A DNA stretch of 64,000 bases from Oceanobacillus jeddahensis. Its GTDB lineage: Bacteria > Bacillota > Bacilli > Bacillales > Amphibacillaceae. This document shows positions 16,400-26,083 of the stretch, piece after piece; position 1 is the first letter of the stretch; the number at the start of each line of letters is the position of its first letter. The position numbers and the translations under genes are program-made. The notes under the pieces are model-generated. The model was not told where the DNA came from. It ran no database searches and saw only the letters and a list, made by a program, of their open reading frames with translations. The stretch covers positions 1 to 64,000 of the forward strand of contig NZ_CCDM010000005.1 of NCBI RefSeq assembly GCF_000750635.1. Reading direction: 5' to 3'.

Positions 16400-17530
16400 T
16401 TGAAAAAGGTTGCTTTTCAAACAGATATTTATTATGGAAAGAATGCATTAGATTATTTGAAAACGATTCATGAACAGCGGATTTTTATTGTTTTAGATCC
16501 ATTTCTTCAAGAGACAAAAATCCTTGAAAAAATAGAAGACTACCTTTCAACAGGAAATAATACGTGGCAATTATTTGCAGAGGTGGTACCGGATCCACCG
16601 ATTGAAAATGTTACTGCTGGTGTAGAAGCGATGAGAGACTTTGAGCCTGATTTTGTTATTACCATTGGCGGGGGTTCTGCAATGGATGCTGCAAAAGCGG
16701 TAAAAGATATTGCTAAGAAGGTTTATGCTATGGAAGAACTGCCGCTGCTTGCTATTCCAACCACGAGTGGTACCGGCTCGGAAGTAACTTCCTATTCGGT
16801 GATCACGGATCAAAATAAAGGGGTGAAGTATCCATTAACCGCAGATTCTTTAATTCCGGAAACAACTATTTTAGACGTAGAGCTTGTGAAAACTGTTCCT
16901 AAGTCAATTGTAGCAGATACAGGAATGGATGCTTTAACCCATGCTGTAGAGGCTTATGTAGCTAAAAATGCGAATGATTTTTCAGATGCCATGGCGGAAA
17001 AAGCGATTCGTTTACTTTTTGATTATCTACCAAAATCTTATCAAAATGAACAAGACGATGAAGCGAAAGAAAAGGTTCACCATGCATCTACATTAGCAGG
17101 TTTTGCATTTAACACAGCTGGTTTAGGAATCAATCATAGTATTGCACATGCCTCAGGAGCAAGATTTCATATTCCACATGGCCGACTGAATGCGATTTTA
17201 CTCCCATCTGTTATTGCGTTTAATGCCGGTGTTCATCAAAATGATAATCAGCATTTAACTCCGGCAGCAGATAGGTATGCAGCGCTTGCCCGTTTATTGA
17301 ATCTTCCTGCAACGAATCAAGCAAGTGGAGTAAGAAGCTTTATTAAAGAAGTGAAGAAGCTTCGGAAAAAATTAGATATCCCTGCTAATTTAAAGGCCTA
17401 TCAACTGGAATACAACGATGAGATAGAAACAGAAATTGTGGAGGCTTCCTTAAACGACAGCTGTACAAGTATGAACCCGGTAAAACCAACATATCAGGAT
17501 ATTGCAGCTATTTTAAAAAAGATAAGATAA
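16400..17530 (+). CDS. eutG: Iron-containing alcohol dehydrogenase EutG
   Basis: 376 residues, type III Fe-dependent alcohol dehydrogenase that reduces acetaldehyde to ethanol and recycles NADH within the eut compartment. NAD site GGGSAMDAAKAV (about 91-102) and TTSGTGSEV (about 134). Iron ligands sit in DALTHAVEAY and GLGINHSIAHASG plus PHGRLNA. TTG start after GAGGAGGG. Transcribed from behind an ANTAR-controlled terminator, separately from eutV. Confidence 0.92.
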   Translation: MKKVAFQTDIYYGKNALDYLKTIHEQRIFIVLDPFLQETKILEKIEDYLSTGNNTWQLFAEVVPDPPIENVTAGVEAMRDFEPDFVITIGGGSAMDAAKAVKDIAKKVYAMEELPLLAIPTTSGTGSEVTSYSVITDQNKGVKYPLTADSLIPETTILDVELVKTVPKSIVADTGMDALTHAVEAYVAKNANDFSDAMAEKAIRLLFDYLPKSYQNEQDDEAKEKVHHASTLAGFAFNTAGLGINHSIAHASGARFHIPHGRLNAILLPSVIAFNAGVHQNDNQHLTPAADRYAALARLLNLPATNQASGVRSFIKEVKKLRKKLDIPANLKAYQLEYNDEIETEIVEASLNDSCTSMNPVKPTYQDIAAILKKIR

Positions 17531-17560
17531 TTATCAGGCTGAGTCTAATAGAAAATAAGC

Positions 17561-17589
17561 TTGCAAGAAAGTGCTTTCAAATATATAAT
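17561..17589 (+). promoter_or_regulatory. Promoter of eutVW
   Basis: TTGCAA, 17-base spacer, TATAAT: a near-consensus sigma-A promoter. Start near 17596 puts the first ANTAR hairpin at the very 5' end of the RNA. Confidence 0.8.
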
Positions 17590-17599
17590 GATGATAGAA

Positions 17600-17663
17600 G
17601 CACAATGGGGTGCGTAAGAAATGAAATGAATGCAATTCGTTGATGATAAAGCAAAGGGGCTTT
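17600..17663 (+). promoter_or_regulatory. ANTAR (EutV) double hairpin in the eutV leader
   Basis: First stem GCAC-AATGGG-GTGC (17600-17613). Second stem AAAGC-AAAGGG-GCTTT (17648-17663), sharing bases with the terminator. Both loops have A1 and G4. The 34-base spacing between stems is wider than in the eutG leader. It implies autoactivation of eutVW. Confidence 0.82.
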
Positions 17664-17704
17664 GAAAAGGATGTATCTTTTTCGGGGTCCCTTTTGGCTT
17701 TTTT
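17654..17704 (+). terminator. Attenuator terminator upstream of eutV
   Basis: AAAGGGGCTTTGAAAAGG pairs with CTTTTTCGGGGTCCCTTT (G-T wobbles) and is followed by GGCTTTTTT. Confidence 0.82.
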
Positions 17705-17770
17705 AGGCTATTAGATAGAGATGAGGCTTTCCTTAAGTGTCATTGAATTATACTGCTAAGGAGTATGGAT

Positions 17771-18343
17771 ATGAATGCAAAAATTGTGATAGTCGACGAT
17801 GAACCTATTACAAAGATGGATTTACAGGAACTTTTGGAGGAAGCTGGATACGATGTCGTAGGACAAGCTTCTGATGGGTTTGAGGCAATCGATGTTTGTC
17901 AGGAACAACGCCCGGATTTAGTCATTATGGATATAAAAATGCCTGTATTAGATGGGCTAAAGGCTAGTAAAAAAATTATGTATGATAAAATTGCTGGTGG
18001 AATATTGCTGCTGACTGCTTTTTATGATGAAACATTTGTAAAAAAAGCAAGAGAGATCGGAGCACTTGGATATTTAGTAAAGCCACTGGATGAAAAATCT
18101 TTTATTCCAACAGTTGAAATGTGCCTATCTAGAGCAGAAAAAATCCAATCTCTGGAGAAACAAGTAGAAGAAGTATCCCAAAAGCTGGAAGATCGGAAGA
18201 TTATTGAGATTGCTAAGGGTTTATTAATGAAGGAGAGAAATCTGGATGAACAAGAGGCTTATAAGCTCTTGCGTAAAATGAGTATGGATGGAAGGAAGTC
18301 TATCAGTGAAGTTGCCAGGACGATAGCGATAGTATATGAATAA
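17771..18343 (+). CDS. eutV: Response regulator with ANTAR domain, EutV
   Basis: 190 residues. Receiver domain (about 1-115): acidic pair VDDE, phosphorylated Asp in VIMDIKMP, Lys in YLVKPLDE. Coiled coil (about 118-135), then ANTAR RNA-binding domain (about 135-190: IIEIAKGLLMKERN, EAYKLLRKMSMDG, VARTIA). Phosphorylated EutV binds paired hexaloop hairpins in nascent eut RNA and prevents termination; three such leaders and one decoy-like RNA lie in this locus. ATG 17771 fits AAGGAG (7-base spacing) better than ATG 17765. Overlaps eutW by 8 bp. Confidence 0.95.
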   Translation: MNAKIVIVDDEPITKMDLQELLEEAGYDVVGQASDGFEAIDVCQEQRPDLVIMDIKMPVLDGLKASKKIMYDKIAGGILLLTAFYDETFVKKAREIGALGYLVKPLDEKSFIPTVEMCLSRAEKIQSLEKQVEEVSQKLEDRKIIEIAKGLLMKERNLDEQEAYKLLRKMSMDGRKSISEVARTIAIVYE

Positions 18344-19721
18344 GCAAAAAAATAAAATTATGGAATTATGCAAGAAGTATACAGAGATGACAGAGGAAGA
18401 AATCGCAATTATCTATCAGAAATCGCAGGCACTGGATGAATTAGCAGCTATTTTTGATTGCGATATTTTCATCGATGTTCCTTTAAAGAACAGTACTGCT
18501 TCTATTGTTATTTATCATGTACTTCCTGTCTCCAAAGGATCTCTCTATGAGCAATCTCCTGTAGGTCAGCCGGCAATGAAGATGAATGAGCCCGGGGTTT
18601 GGAAGGTCTCTCGAACTGGAGGAAAGTTAAAAGGATATAAAGCGTTTACGCAAGAGAACGTATTTATTCGTCAAAATATATATGCCATTGAATATCAGGA
18701 TAAGATCCTGGGTACCTATATTATGGAAGAGCCTTTTCATGAAGTGCAAGATGATGAGGGAGAAGAGCAAAATGATTATATGGTTATGACAGCACGATTA
18801 AATAACTATATTGACGATGCCATCTATTTTTTTGATGCTTCTAGTAAACTTATTTTTCAAAATGAAAACGCAGATAGTATTTTAAAGGATAGCCTGCAGG
18901 ATGAAGTTTATTATAATCAATTATTTGGTGATCAAATTCCTTATAGTGAGCTTGTATTAAGCAATAAAAAAACAGTGATGAAAGAAATTGAACTTGCTGA
19001 TAAGTTTTATATGATGAAGCGGATTATTTTAGAGGATGATAAGTTAGAATTTGCAATTATTTTAAGAGATATCACACAATTGAAAAATAAAGAAGCGGAA
19101 ATCATCTCTAAGACAGAGGCAATAAGAGAAACGCATCATCGTATTAAAAATAACTTACAAACCATGGCATCTCTCCTGCGAATGGAGAAAAGAAGAAGCA
19201 ATAATGAAGAGATTAAACATATTCTATCAGACAATATGAACCGGGTTATGTCCATTGCTGCAACACATGATATTTTAGCAAGACAGCTTGGGGACGAGGT
19301 TGAGTTAAGTGAAGTCATTAAATTTATTGTGAATAATATGCATCGAAGCTATATGCTGTTAAATAATCTTGAATTAAGCCTTGATGCAGAAGAATCGATT
19401 ATTGTCAGAAGTGAAATTGCAACTTCTGTATCCCTTATTGTGAATGAACTTGTACAAAACAGCTATAATCATGCTTTCGCAGGAAGAAGCAGCGGAAAGT
19501 TAAAAGTATCTTTGAAAAAGCATGGAGACAAAGTGATTATTACTGTTGCAGATAATGGAATTGGTTTTTCCATTGATGAAATAAAAAAGAACAGTTTGGG
19601 ATTAGTTATTGTTCAAAATTATGTGAAAGACAAGCTAAAGGGAACGATTCAATTTAACCGCCTGAAAAGAGGAATGGAAGTTACCGTTCAATTTAAACAA
19701 ACACTATACGATGATGTATAA
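18336..19721 (+). CDS. eutW: Ethanolamine-responsive sensor histidine kinase EutW
   Basis: 461 residues with no membrane segments, so a cytosolic sensor. N-terminal sensing domain (about 20-150), a PAS-like domain (about 150-250), HisKA_2 dimerisation box HHRIKNNLQTMASLLRME (about 268-285) and HATPase_c with NELVQNSYNHAF and DNGIGFS. It autophosphorylates on ethanolamine in the characterised Enterococcus system and passes phosphate to EutV. Translationally coupled to eutV. Its last codons contain one arm set of the eutA leader hairpins. Confidence 0.93.
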   Translation: MNKQKNKIMELCKKYTEMTEEEIAIIYQKSQALDELAAIFDCDIFIDVPLKNSTASIVIYHVLPVSKGSLYEQSPVGQPAMKMNEPGVWKVSRTGGKLKGYKAFTQENVFIRQNIYAIEYQDKILGTYIMEEPFHEVQDDEGEEQNDYMVMTARLNNYIDDAIYFFDASSKLIFQNENADSILKDSLQDEVYYNQLFGDQIPYSELVLSNKKTVMKEIELADKFYMMKRIILEDDKLEFAIILRDITQLKNKEAEIISKTEAIRETHHRIKNNLQTMASLLRMEKRRSNNEEIKHILSDNMNRVMSIAATHDILARQLGDEVELSEVIKFIVNNMHRSYMLLNNLELSLDAEESIIVRSEIATSVSLIVNELVQNSYNHAFAGRSSGKLKVSLKKHGDKVIITVADNGIGFSIDEIKKNSLGLVIVQNYVKDKLKGTIQFNRLKRGMEVTVQFKQTLYDDV

Positions 19722-19745
19722 GTGGATCCGGAAGCAATGAAGCTT
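19705..19745 (+). promoter_or_regulatory. Candidate ANTAR double hairpin in the eutW-eutA junction
   Basis: First stem TATAC-GATGAT-GTATA (19705-19720) lies inside the last eutW codons; its loop has G4 but G rather than A at position 1. Second stem AAGC-AATGAA-GCTT (19732-19745) has A1 and G4 and shares AAGCTT with the terminator. Confidence 0.6.
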
Positions 19746-19800
19746 AAGGTATAAAGAAGATTGCTGTGTGCAATTTTTTATGCTTTAAGCTTTTTTGCTT
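19740..19800 (+). terminator. Attenuator terminator upstream of eutA
   Basis: AAGCTTAAGGTATAAA pairs with TTTATGCTTTAAGCTT and is followed by TTTTGCTTTTTTT. It would gate the whole eutA-to-mdh structural operon. Confidence 0.78.
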
Positions 19801-19836
19801 TTTTTAATACATCTAATAAAGAAGGGAGGCAGGGAA

Positions 19837-21264
19837 ATGGCTGAAGATGTTTTAAGTGTCGGAATCGATATTGGGACGTCCACAACACAGCTTGTATTCT
19901 CTCATCTGACGATAGAAAATACGGCATCTGCATTTAATGTTCCACGCATTGTGATTATAGATAAGAAAGTCATTTATAAAAGTGACATTATTGATACACC
20001 ACTCCTGGAAGGAAAACGGATTGATCAAACGCAGATTGAGCAGTTTGTAGCGAGAGAATATCAGAAAGCTAAGATTGCGAAAGAAACGATCCAGACAGGT
20101 GCTGTCATTATTACTGGAGAAACAGCCAGAAAAGAAAATGCCGAAGAGGTTTTACAAGGATTAAGCGGCTATGCAGGAGATTTTGTTGTCGCAACTGCCG
20201 GACCTGATTTAGAGAGTATTATTGCAGCGAAAGGAGCTGGACTGAATCGTTATTCCAAGGAGCATGCCGGCAAGCTGGCCAATCTCGATGTGGGTGGTGG
20301 GACAAGCAATATTGCTGTGATGGAAAGAGGCAATATCGTCGACACAGGCTGCTTAGATATCGGCGGAAGACTGGTCAAAGTAAATAAGGAAACAAAGAAA
20401 ATTGAATATATTTCAGAAAAGATTCAAGCCTTAATTGAAGAAAATGGCTGGCCGATTTATATAGGAGAACAGGCTACAGAGAAACTGCTTGAGCCGTTAA
20501 TTGAACGGATGGTACAGCTTCTGGAGGAAAGTGTTGGTGTTCGTAATCCAACAAGAGCATTTTTCAATATCGTGACACATAAAGGAATTAAAAATATAGC
20601 AGATATGTCACATATTTCATTTACAGGAGGAGTAGCGGAGGCTATCTATCGACCGTCAGAAGGTGACGTGTTCAGGTATGGGGATATTGGTATTCTGCTG
20701 GGAACAGCAATCAGGAAATCTGCATTAACTCAACAGTTGACACTGATAGAGCCGAAAGAATTAATACGGGCCACCGTTGTTGGAGCAGGATCGCATACAA
20801 CAGAAATTAGTGGGAGCACGATTCATTATTCTCAAAATAAATTCCCGATTAAAAATATCCCGGTTATAAAAATATCCAATGAAGTTATTAATCATGGTGA
20901 CGCTATTGCAGGTTATATAGAGGAAAACTTAAGCAGGTTTCAATTAGAAGAAGAAAAGCAGCGAGTGGCGTTATCCTTTTCAGGCAGAGAAGTATCAAGT
21001 TTTAAAGATATAACAGAAGTAGCTGAAAAAATGGCGCAAGGTGCCCGAAATTATCTTCGTTTAGGACTTCCGCTCATTGTCATTGTAGAGAAGGATATTG
21101 GGAAGGTACTTGGGCAGACGCTTTATACTATGCTTGGCCAAGATATGGAAATTATCTGTATTGATAGTGTTTTTGTTGAAGATGGAGATTATATTGACAT
21201 TGGACATCCACTTGCTGAAGGGAGTGTGTTGCCCGTCGTAATTAAAACACTCGTATTTAATTAG
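19837..21264 (+). CDS. eutA: Ethanolamine ammonia-lyase reactivating factor EutA
   Basis: 475 residues from the ATG after AAGGGAGG; an upstream in-frame ATG at 19795 sits inside the terminator and is rejected. ASKHA-type ATPase fold: phosphate-1 motif [11 protein letters not shown] at the N-terminus and [12 protein letters not shown] in the middle. EutA exchanges damaged cobalamin bound to EutBC for fresh adenosylcobalamin using ATP. First structural gene behind the third attenuator. Confidence 0.94.
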   Translation: MAEDVLSVGIDIGTSTTQLVFSHLTIENTASAFNVPRIVIIDKKVIYKSDIIDTPLLEGKRIDQTQIEQFVAREYQKAKIAKETIQTGAVIITGETARKENAEEVLQGLSGYAGDFVVATAGPDLESIIAAKGAGLNRYSKEHAGKLANLDVGGGTSNIAVMERGNIVDTGCLDIGGRLVKVNKETKKIEYISEKIQALIEENGWPIYIGEQATEKLLEPLIERMVQLLEESVGVRNPTRAFFNIVTHKGIKNIADMSHISFTGGVAEAIYRPSEGDVFRYGDIGILLGTAIRKSALTQQLTLIEPKELIRATVVGAGSHTTEISGSTIHYSQNKFPIKNIPVIKISNEVINHGDAIAGYIEENLSRFQLEEEKQRVALSFSGREVSSFKDITEVAEKMAQGARNYLRLGLPLIVIVEKDIGKVLGQTLYTMLGQDMEIICIDSVFVEDGDYIDIGHPLAEGSVLPVVIKTLVFN

Positions 21265-21292
21265 TACTGTAAATTTTGAGAGGAGGATAAGC

Positions 21293-22660
21293 ATGATTTT
21301 AAGCACTGTATTATTTGGAAGAAACTATCAATTTAAATCTATCAACGAAGTCATGGCAAAAGCAAATGAAGAAAAATCAGGCGATGTGATGGCTGGAATT
21401 GCGGCGGAATCAGCAGAAGAACGCGTCGCTGCCAAGGTTGTTTTAGCAAATTTAACACTGGAGGATTTACGGAACAATCCAGCTATCCCTTATGAACAAG
21501 ATGAAGTGACACGAATCATTCAAGATGGCTTAAATAAAAAAATCTATGATTCTATCAAGCGATGGACTGTCCAGGAGCTGCGCGAGAAATTACTTGATTA
21601 CAATACATCAGGAAATGATATCAGAAGAATTTCAAGAGGATTGACATCAGAAATGGTTGCCGCCGTAACAAAGTTAATGTCCAATTTAGATTTGATTACG
21701 GCAGGAAATAAAATAACCGTTACAGCACATTGTAATACAACGATTGGCTTGGAAGGAACATTATCAGCAAGATTACAGCCGAACCACCCGTCTGATAATG
21801 AGGATGGAATTGTCGCTTCTATTTTAGAGGGTCTTTCTTATGGTTCAGGCGACGCTGTTATTGGATTAAACCCGGTGGATGACACGTTAGAGAGTGTAAA
21901 GCGGATGTTCCATCGTTTAGAGGAAGTGAAAAATAAGTATGCGATTCCTACGCAAAATAGCGTGCTTGCCCATGTAACTACACAAATGCAAGCTATTCGG
22001 GAGGGAGCACCTGCTGATCTCATCTTCCAATCGATTGCTGGTTCTGAAAAAGGAAATAGAGCCTTTGGAATAAGCGGCGAATTAATTGCGGAGGCAAGAG
22101 AGCTTGCTTTGCGTGAAGGAACCGCCGCCGGGCCTAATGTGATGTATTTTGAAACGGGACAAGGTGCTGAATTATCTTCTAACGCACATCATGGCGTAGA
22201 CCAGCTTACATTAGAAGCCAGATGCTACGGATTTGGTAAAACCTATGAACCTTTCTTGGTAAATACCGTGGTAGGGTTCATTGGACCGGAATACTTATAT
22301 GATTCGAAGCAGGTTATCCGGGCTGGCTTAGAGGACCATTTTATGGGGAAACTTTCTGGATTACCGATGGGTGTGGATGTTTGTTATACCAACCATATGA
22401 AAGCAGATCAGGATGATATGGAGCTGTTAGGCACATTACTTGCTCAAGCCGGAGTTAATTTCTTAATTACTGCTCCGCATGGAGACGATGTCATGTTGAA
22501 TTATCAAAGTCTTGGCTATCATGAAATTCAAACATTGCGCGAGTTGCTGCAGTTAAAACCGATTAAGGAATTTGAAGAGTGGTTACAGAAAATGAATGTT
22601 ATTGATCTTTCCGGAAGGTTGACTGCTCCAGCCGGAGACGCATCATTATTCTTAGTGTAA
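21293..22660 (+). CDS. eutB: Ethanolamine ammonia-lyase large subunit EutB
   Basis: 455 residues (typical 453). TIM-barrel catalytic subunit of the B12-dependent lyase that splits ethanolamine into acetaldehyde and ammonia. Recognisable blocks: KANEEKSGDVMAGIAAES near the N-terminus, TVTAHCNTTIGLEGTLSARL, YFETGQGAELSSNAHHG, and GVDVCYTNHMKADQDD. Ribosome site GAGAGGAGG. It pairs with EutC 12 bases downstream. Confidence 0.97.
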   Translation: MILSTVLFGRNYQFKSINEVMAKANEEKSGDVMAGIAAESAEERVAAKVVLANLTLEDLRNNPAIPYEQDEVTRIIQDGLNKKIYDSIKRWTVQELREKLLDYNTSGNDIRRISRGLTSEMVAAVTKLMSNLDLITAGNKITVTAHCNTTIGLEGTLSARLQPNHPSDNEDGIVASILEGLSYGSGDAVIGLNPVDDTLESVKRMFHRLEEVKNKYAIPTQNSVLAHVTTQMQAIREGAPADLIFQSIAGSEKGNRAFGISGELIAEARELALREGTAAGPNVMYFETGQGAELSSNAHHGVDQLTLEARCYGFGKTYEPFLVNTVVGFIGPEYLYDSKQVIRAGLEDHFMGKLSGLPMGVDVCYTNHMKADQDDMELLGTLLAQAGVNFLITAPHGDDVMLNYQSLGYHEIQTLRELLQLKPIKEFEEWLQKMNVIDLSGRLTAPAGDASLFLV

Positions 22661-22672
22661 GGAGGAGAAACG

Positions 22673-23566
22673 ATGGCTACAGATACAGAATTAAAAACGT
22701 TGATTGAAAAAATTGTCCGGGAAATGGCTGGAGGGGGTACAACCTCTGAAGAGCATGCTCCAAAAACGCAGCCGGAAAGCAATGCAAACCAGACAAGCAG
22801 TGATGAATTCTTGCCGGATATATCCGAAGTATTGATAAAGAAAGAACTACTTGTACCAGAACCGGCAGATGAAGCAGGATATTTGGATATGAAAGATAAA
22901 ACACCTGCGCGCTTAGGCGTATGGCGGAGTGGAGCACGCTATATGACCTCCAGTTCATTACGGTTTAAAGCGGATCACGCTGCTGCTCAGGATGCTGTTT
23001 TCTCTTATGTAAGTGAGGATTTTGTAAAAGATAATAATCTATTTCCTATTGCAACGGTGTGCCAGGATAAGGATGAGTATGTTACCCGTCCAGACTTGGG
23101 AAGACAATTCACGGATGAAGTGAAAGAAAAAATTAAAACACATTGTGGAAACCCTAAAGTACAAATTGTGGTGGGAGATGGTTTGAGCTCTGCTTCTATT
23201 GAAGCTAATTTGGAAAACACATTACCTGCTATCAAACAAGGCCTGAAACTTCACGGCATAGAGGCGACCAATGATTTATTTATTAAACATTGCCGTGTGC
23301 CGGCGATGGATGTTGTTGGAGAATTGACCGGAGCGGATGTTGTTTGTTTGCTTGTTGGAGAGCGACCGGGGCTGGTAACAGCAGAATCGATGAGTGCTTA
23401 CATTGCCTACAAGCCGACTGTTGATATGCCGGAAGCAAGGCGTACCGTTATATCAAATATTCACGAAGGCGGTACACCTCCAGTGGAAGCAGGAGCACAT
23501 ATTGCGGAATTGATAAAGAAAATGATTGATAAAAAAGCTTCTGGTCTTGACCTGAATAAGGTATAA
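22673..23566 (+). CDS. eutC: Ethanolamine ammonia-lyase small subunit EutC
   Basis: 297 residues, cobalamin-binding partner of EutB. The core (about 75-290) includes [38 protein letters not shown] and [20 protein letters not shown]. The first 18 residues ([13 protein letters not shown]) form an amphipathic helix followed by a long low-complexity linker, the layout of a microcompartment encapsulation peptide. AGGAGGA ribosome site. Confidence 0.96.
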   Translation: MATDTELKTLIEKIVREMAGGGTTSEEHAPKTQPESNANQTSSDEFLPDISEVLIKKELLVPEPADEAGYLDMKDKTPARLGVWRSGARYMTSSSLRFKADHAAAQDAVFSYVSEDFVKDNNLFPIATVCQDKDEYVTRPDLGRQFTDEVKEKIKTHCGNPKVQIVVGDGLSSASIEANLENTLPAIKQGLKLHGIEATNDLFIKHCRVPAMDVVGELTGADVVCLLVGERPGLVTAESMSAYIAYKPTVDMPEARRTVISNIHEGGTPPVEAGAHIAELIKKMIDKKASGLDLNKV

Positions 23567-23641
23567 AGGGTACCGCCTTTTTGAACACGAATGACAGGAA
23601 ACGTTCAAAAGACGAAAAAGCATAGAAACGGAGGGTTTACC

Positions 23642-24295
23642 ATGAAGGGTGATGCGCTTTATGCACAGGTCTTGGGTGTGAAGCTGATTTCAAATGTAGA
23701 TGCACATTTAGCAGACGAATTAAAATTACTTCCTGATCAGCGAAGTATCGGAATTTTAACAGGGGATACCGATGATGTAGTCTACACGGCCTTAGATGAA
23801 GCAACAAAGAAAGCAGACGTAGAAGTTGTTTATGCAGAATCCATGTATGCCGGGGCAGATAATGCAACAACGAAGTTAACCGGAGAGGTTATTGGTATTT
23901 TGGCAGGCTATAATCCCGAGGAAGTAAAAAGCGGATTGGATGCTGCACTGTCTTATATAGAGCATGATGCTTATTTTGTCAGTGCCAATGAGGATGACTC
24001 GATTCCTTACTTTGCACATTTGGTATCACGGACAGGAACATTCCTTTCCAAGCAGGCAAATATAGCAGAAGGAGAAGCAATTTCATATTTAATTGCTCCT
24101 CCATTGGAAGCTGTCTATGCCTTAGATATGGCCTTGAAGTCAGCGGATGTAAAGTTGGCTGCATTCTTTGGACCGCCATCTGAAACAAACTTCGGAGGCG
24201 CCTTATTAACTGGAAGTCAATCTGCCTGCCAGGCTGCCTGTGAAGCATTTGCAAGTGCAGTAAATGATGTGGCAGATAATCCAAAAGGATATTAG
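23642..24295 (+). CDS. eutL: Microcompartment shell protein EutL (tandem BMC domain)
   Basis: 217 residues from the ATG after CGGAGGG (typical EutL 219). Two permuted BMC domains form a pseudohexameric trimer with a gated pore. Landmarks: VLGVKLISNVDAHLADEL at the N-terminus, YAESMYAGADNATTKLTGE and FFGPPSETNFGGALLTGSQS. Follows eutC by 75 bases. Confidence 0.93.
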   Translation: MKGDALYAQVLGVKLISNVDAHLADELKLLPDQRSIGILTGDTDDVVYTALDEATKKADVEVVYAESMYAGADNATTKLTGEVIGILAGYNPEEVKSGLDAALSYIEHDAYFVSANEDDSIPYFAHLVSRTGTFLSKQANIAEGEAISYLIAPPLEAVYALDMALKSADVKLAAFFGPPSETNFGGALLTGSQSACQAACEAFASAVNDVADNPKGY

Positions 24296-24304
24296 GTGAG
24301 TTAA

Positions 24305-24847
24305 ATGGAAGCATTAGGATTAATTGAAACAAGGGGATTGTTAAGTTCAATAGTTGCAGCTGATGCAGCTGTGAAGGCGGCAGATGTGAAGCTTTTAGAT
24401 ACAGAAATTATCAAAGGCGGGCTGGTCACTGTTCAGCTGCTGGGAGATGTTGCTGCAGTTCAAGCTGCTGTGGAAGCTGGTGAACATGCGATTACTTCAT
24501 TCCAAACATTGATTTCTGTACACGTTATTCCGAGGATGCATCATGAAACCAGTACCATCTTAAAAAAATTTCCGCAAACAGCGCCGGCTCCAGTGCCGGA
24601 AACAACACAGACGGAAATAGCTGAAGCAGAAGTGGAAGAACAACAGTTGGATCATACAGCTGCAGTGGATGAACATCCCATCCAAGACTTCGATCAGGAA
24701 CAGTTGGAAAAGATGACAGTACTTCAATTAAGACAGCTTGCCAGAGCAAATAATGTAAGTTTGTCAGATGCAACAAAAAATATAAAGTATGCAAGAAAAA
24801 GTGAACTCGTTCAGGCAATATTAGCAAAAGATAATAATAAAAAATAG
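24305..24847 (+). CDS. BMC shell protein with C-terminal SAP/Rho-N-like domain (EutK-like)
   Basis: 180 residues. N-terminal BMC domain (about 1-92) starts LGLIETRGLLSSIVAADAAV, diverged from the EutM pattern. A Pro/Glu-rich linker (about 96-138) leads to a helical tail (about 138-176: LEKMTVLQLRQLARANNVSL ... KYARKSELVQAIL) resembling Rho N-terminal or SAP nucleic-acid-binding folds. Enterobacterial EutK also joins a BMC domain to a nucleic-acid-binding-like module, but the tail here is of another type. Weak RBS overlapping the end of eutL. Confidence 0.8.
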   Translation: MEALGLIETRGLLSSIVAADAAVKAADVKLLDTEIIKGGLVTVQLLGDVAAVQAAVEAGEHAITSFQTLISVHVIPRMHHETSTILKKFPQTAPAPVPETTQTEIAEAEVEEQQLDHTAAVDEHPIQDFDQEQLEKMTVLQLRQLARANNVSLSDATKNIKYARKSELVQAILAKDNNKK

Positions 24848-24874
24848 GTTAATTCATTAAAGGAGGAATTTATA

Positions 24875-25162
24875 ATGCAAACAAATGCGTTAGGAATGGT
24901 AGAGACAAAAGGTTTAGTTGGAGCTGTTGAAGCGGCAGATGCCATGGTGAAAGCAGCGAATGTAACGTTGGTAGGGAAAGAACAAATTGGAGCAGGATTG
25001 GTAACGGTACTCGTCAGAGGGGATGTAGGTGCTGTAAAAGCAGCAACCGATGCTGGAGCAGCGGCGGCTGACCGTGTTGGAGAACTAGTATCCGTTCATG
25101 TTATTCCTCGCCCGCATGCAGAAGTTAGCGCGATCCTTCCAAAGGAATTAGGGGAAGCTTAA
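24875..25162 (+). CDS. eutM: Major hexameric shell protein EutM
   Basis: 95-residue single BMC domain with the classic start [40 protein letters not shown] and [10 protein letters not shown]. It tiles the facets of the eut compartment. AAGGAGG ribosome site. A 92-residue near-duplicate is at 30240. Confidence 0.95.
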   Translation: MQTNALGMVETKGLVGAVEAADAMVKAANVTLVGKEQIGAGLVTVLVRGDVGAVKAATDAGAAAADRVGELVSVHVIPRPHAEVSAILPKELGEA

Positions 25163-25210
25163 ATTCTGGAAGTCCAGAAGTAGCTGATCGAGAGAATTGA
25201 GGTGAGAGAT

Positions 25211-26083
25211 TTGGACGAGCTACTTGTAAAAACGATAGAAGAGGCAGTAAAGAAAGAAATGCTGAATCAATCCTTAGTTGAAATGGAAGCATCAGGAAGA
25301 CATGTTCACTTAAACAGAGAAGCAATTGATTATCTATTTGGTACAGGCTACCAATTAACAAAGGCAAAAGAATTATCCCAACCAGGTCAATTTGCTTGTA
25401 AAGAAAGAATTACAATTAAAGGACCTAAAGGGAGAATTGAAAATGTTGTCATTTTAGGTCCTGAAAGAAGTGTCTCCCAGGTGGAAGTATCTAAGACAGA
25501 TGCAGTTGTTTTAGGAGGCAATATCCCGGTTAGAGAAAGCGGGGATATTGATGGAACACCTGGAATCACACTCATTCATGGAGATAAGGAGCTTCACTTG
25601 GATAAAGGGCTCATTGTCGCTAAGCGGCATATCCATGTCGCTTTACATGATGCGGCAAAACTTCAGGTGGAGCATAAAGAAATTGTGCAGGTGAAAGTGT
25701 TTGGAGAGCGATCCCTTATATTTGATGATGTTGTCATTCGTGTCCATCCTAACTATCAGACCTATATGCACATTGATTTTGATGAAGCGAATACCTGTGG
25801 TTTTCAGCGGGGAGCACTTGGTAAGATTATAAAGAAAAATAGCGGAGCAACAGGTTCCGGTATAAATACAGAAGTGATCTCAAAAGAAAAGTGCTCCGCA
25901 CCAGAGTCTGATGCGGAGTTTATAGAAAAGAAGGTTATTACAGAAAGAGATGTACAGAAGCTGTTGATGCAGAAAAAGAAGAAACTTCTTATCCCGCAGA
26001 ATAGTATTACAACACCGCTGGCTGTAGATTATGCGAAAAAGCATAGATTAGTAATTCAACGATGTGAGGAGAATGAGGTATGA
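25211..26083 (+). CDS. eutD: Phosphotransacylase EutD, PduL type, with C-terminal extension
   Basis: Converts acetyl-CoA made by EutE to acetyl phosphate, recycling CoA inside the compartment. PduL repeats with zinc-binding histidines: SGRHVHLNREAIDYL (first barrel) and AKRHIHVALHDA (second). The first 18 residues (ELLVKTIEEAVKKEM) look like an encapsulation helix. After about residue 215 an added region ends with TTPLAVDYAKKHRLVIQ, a short domain also seen at the C-terminus of other eut/pdu proteins. TTG 25211 preferred: GAGGTGA fits it, not GTG 25202. Confidence 0.88.
   Translation: MDELLVKTIEEAVKKEMLNQSLVEMEASGRHVHLNREAIDYLFGTGYQLTKAKELSQPGQFACKERITIKGPKGRIENVVILGPERSVSQVEVSKTDAVVLGGNIPVRESGDIDGTPGITLIHGDKELHLDKGLIVAKRHIHVALHDAAKLQVEHKEIVQVKVFGERSLIFDDVVIRVHPNYQTYMHIDFDEANTCGFQRGALGKIIKKNSGATGSGINTEVISKEKCSAPESDAEFIEKKVITERDVQKLLMQKKKKLLIPQNSITTPLAVDYAKKHRLVIQRCEENEV

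Noticed and set aside
19795..19836. N-terminal extension of EutA from ATG 19795
   Set aside because: That ATG lies within the attenuator terminator and lacks a ribosome site; ATG 19837 has AAGGGAGG.
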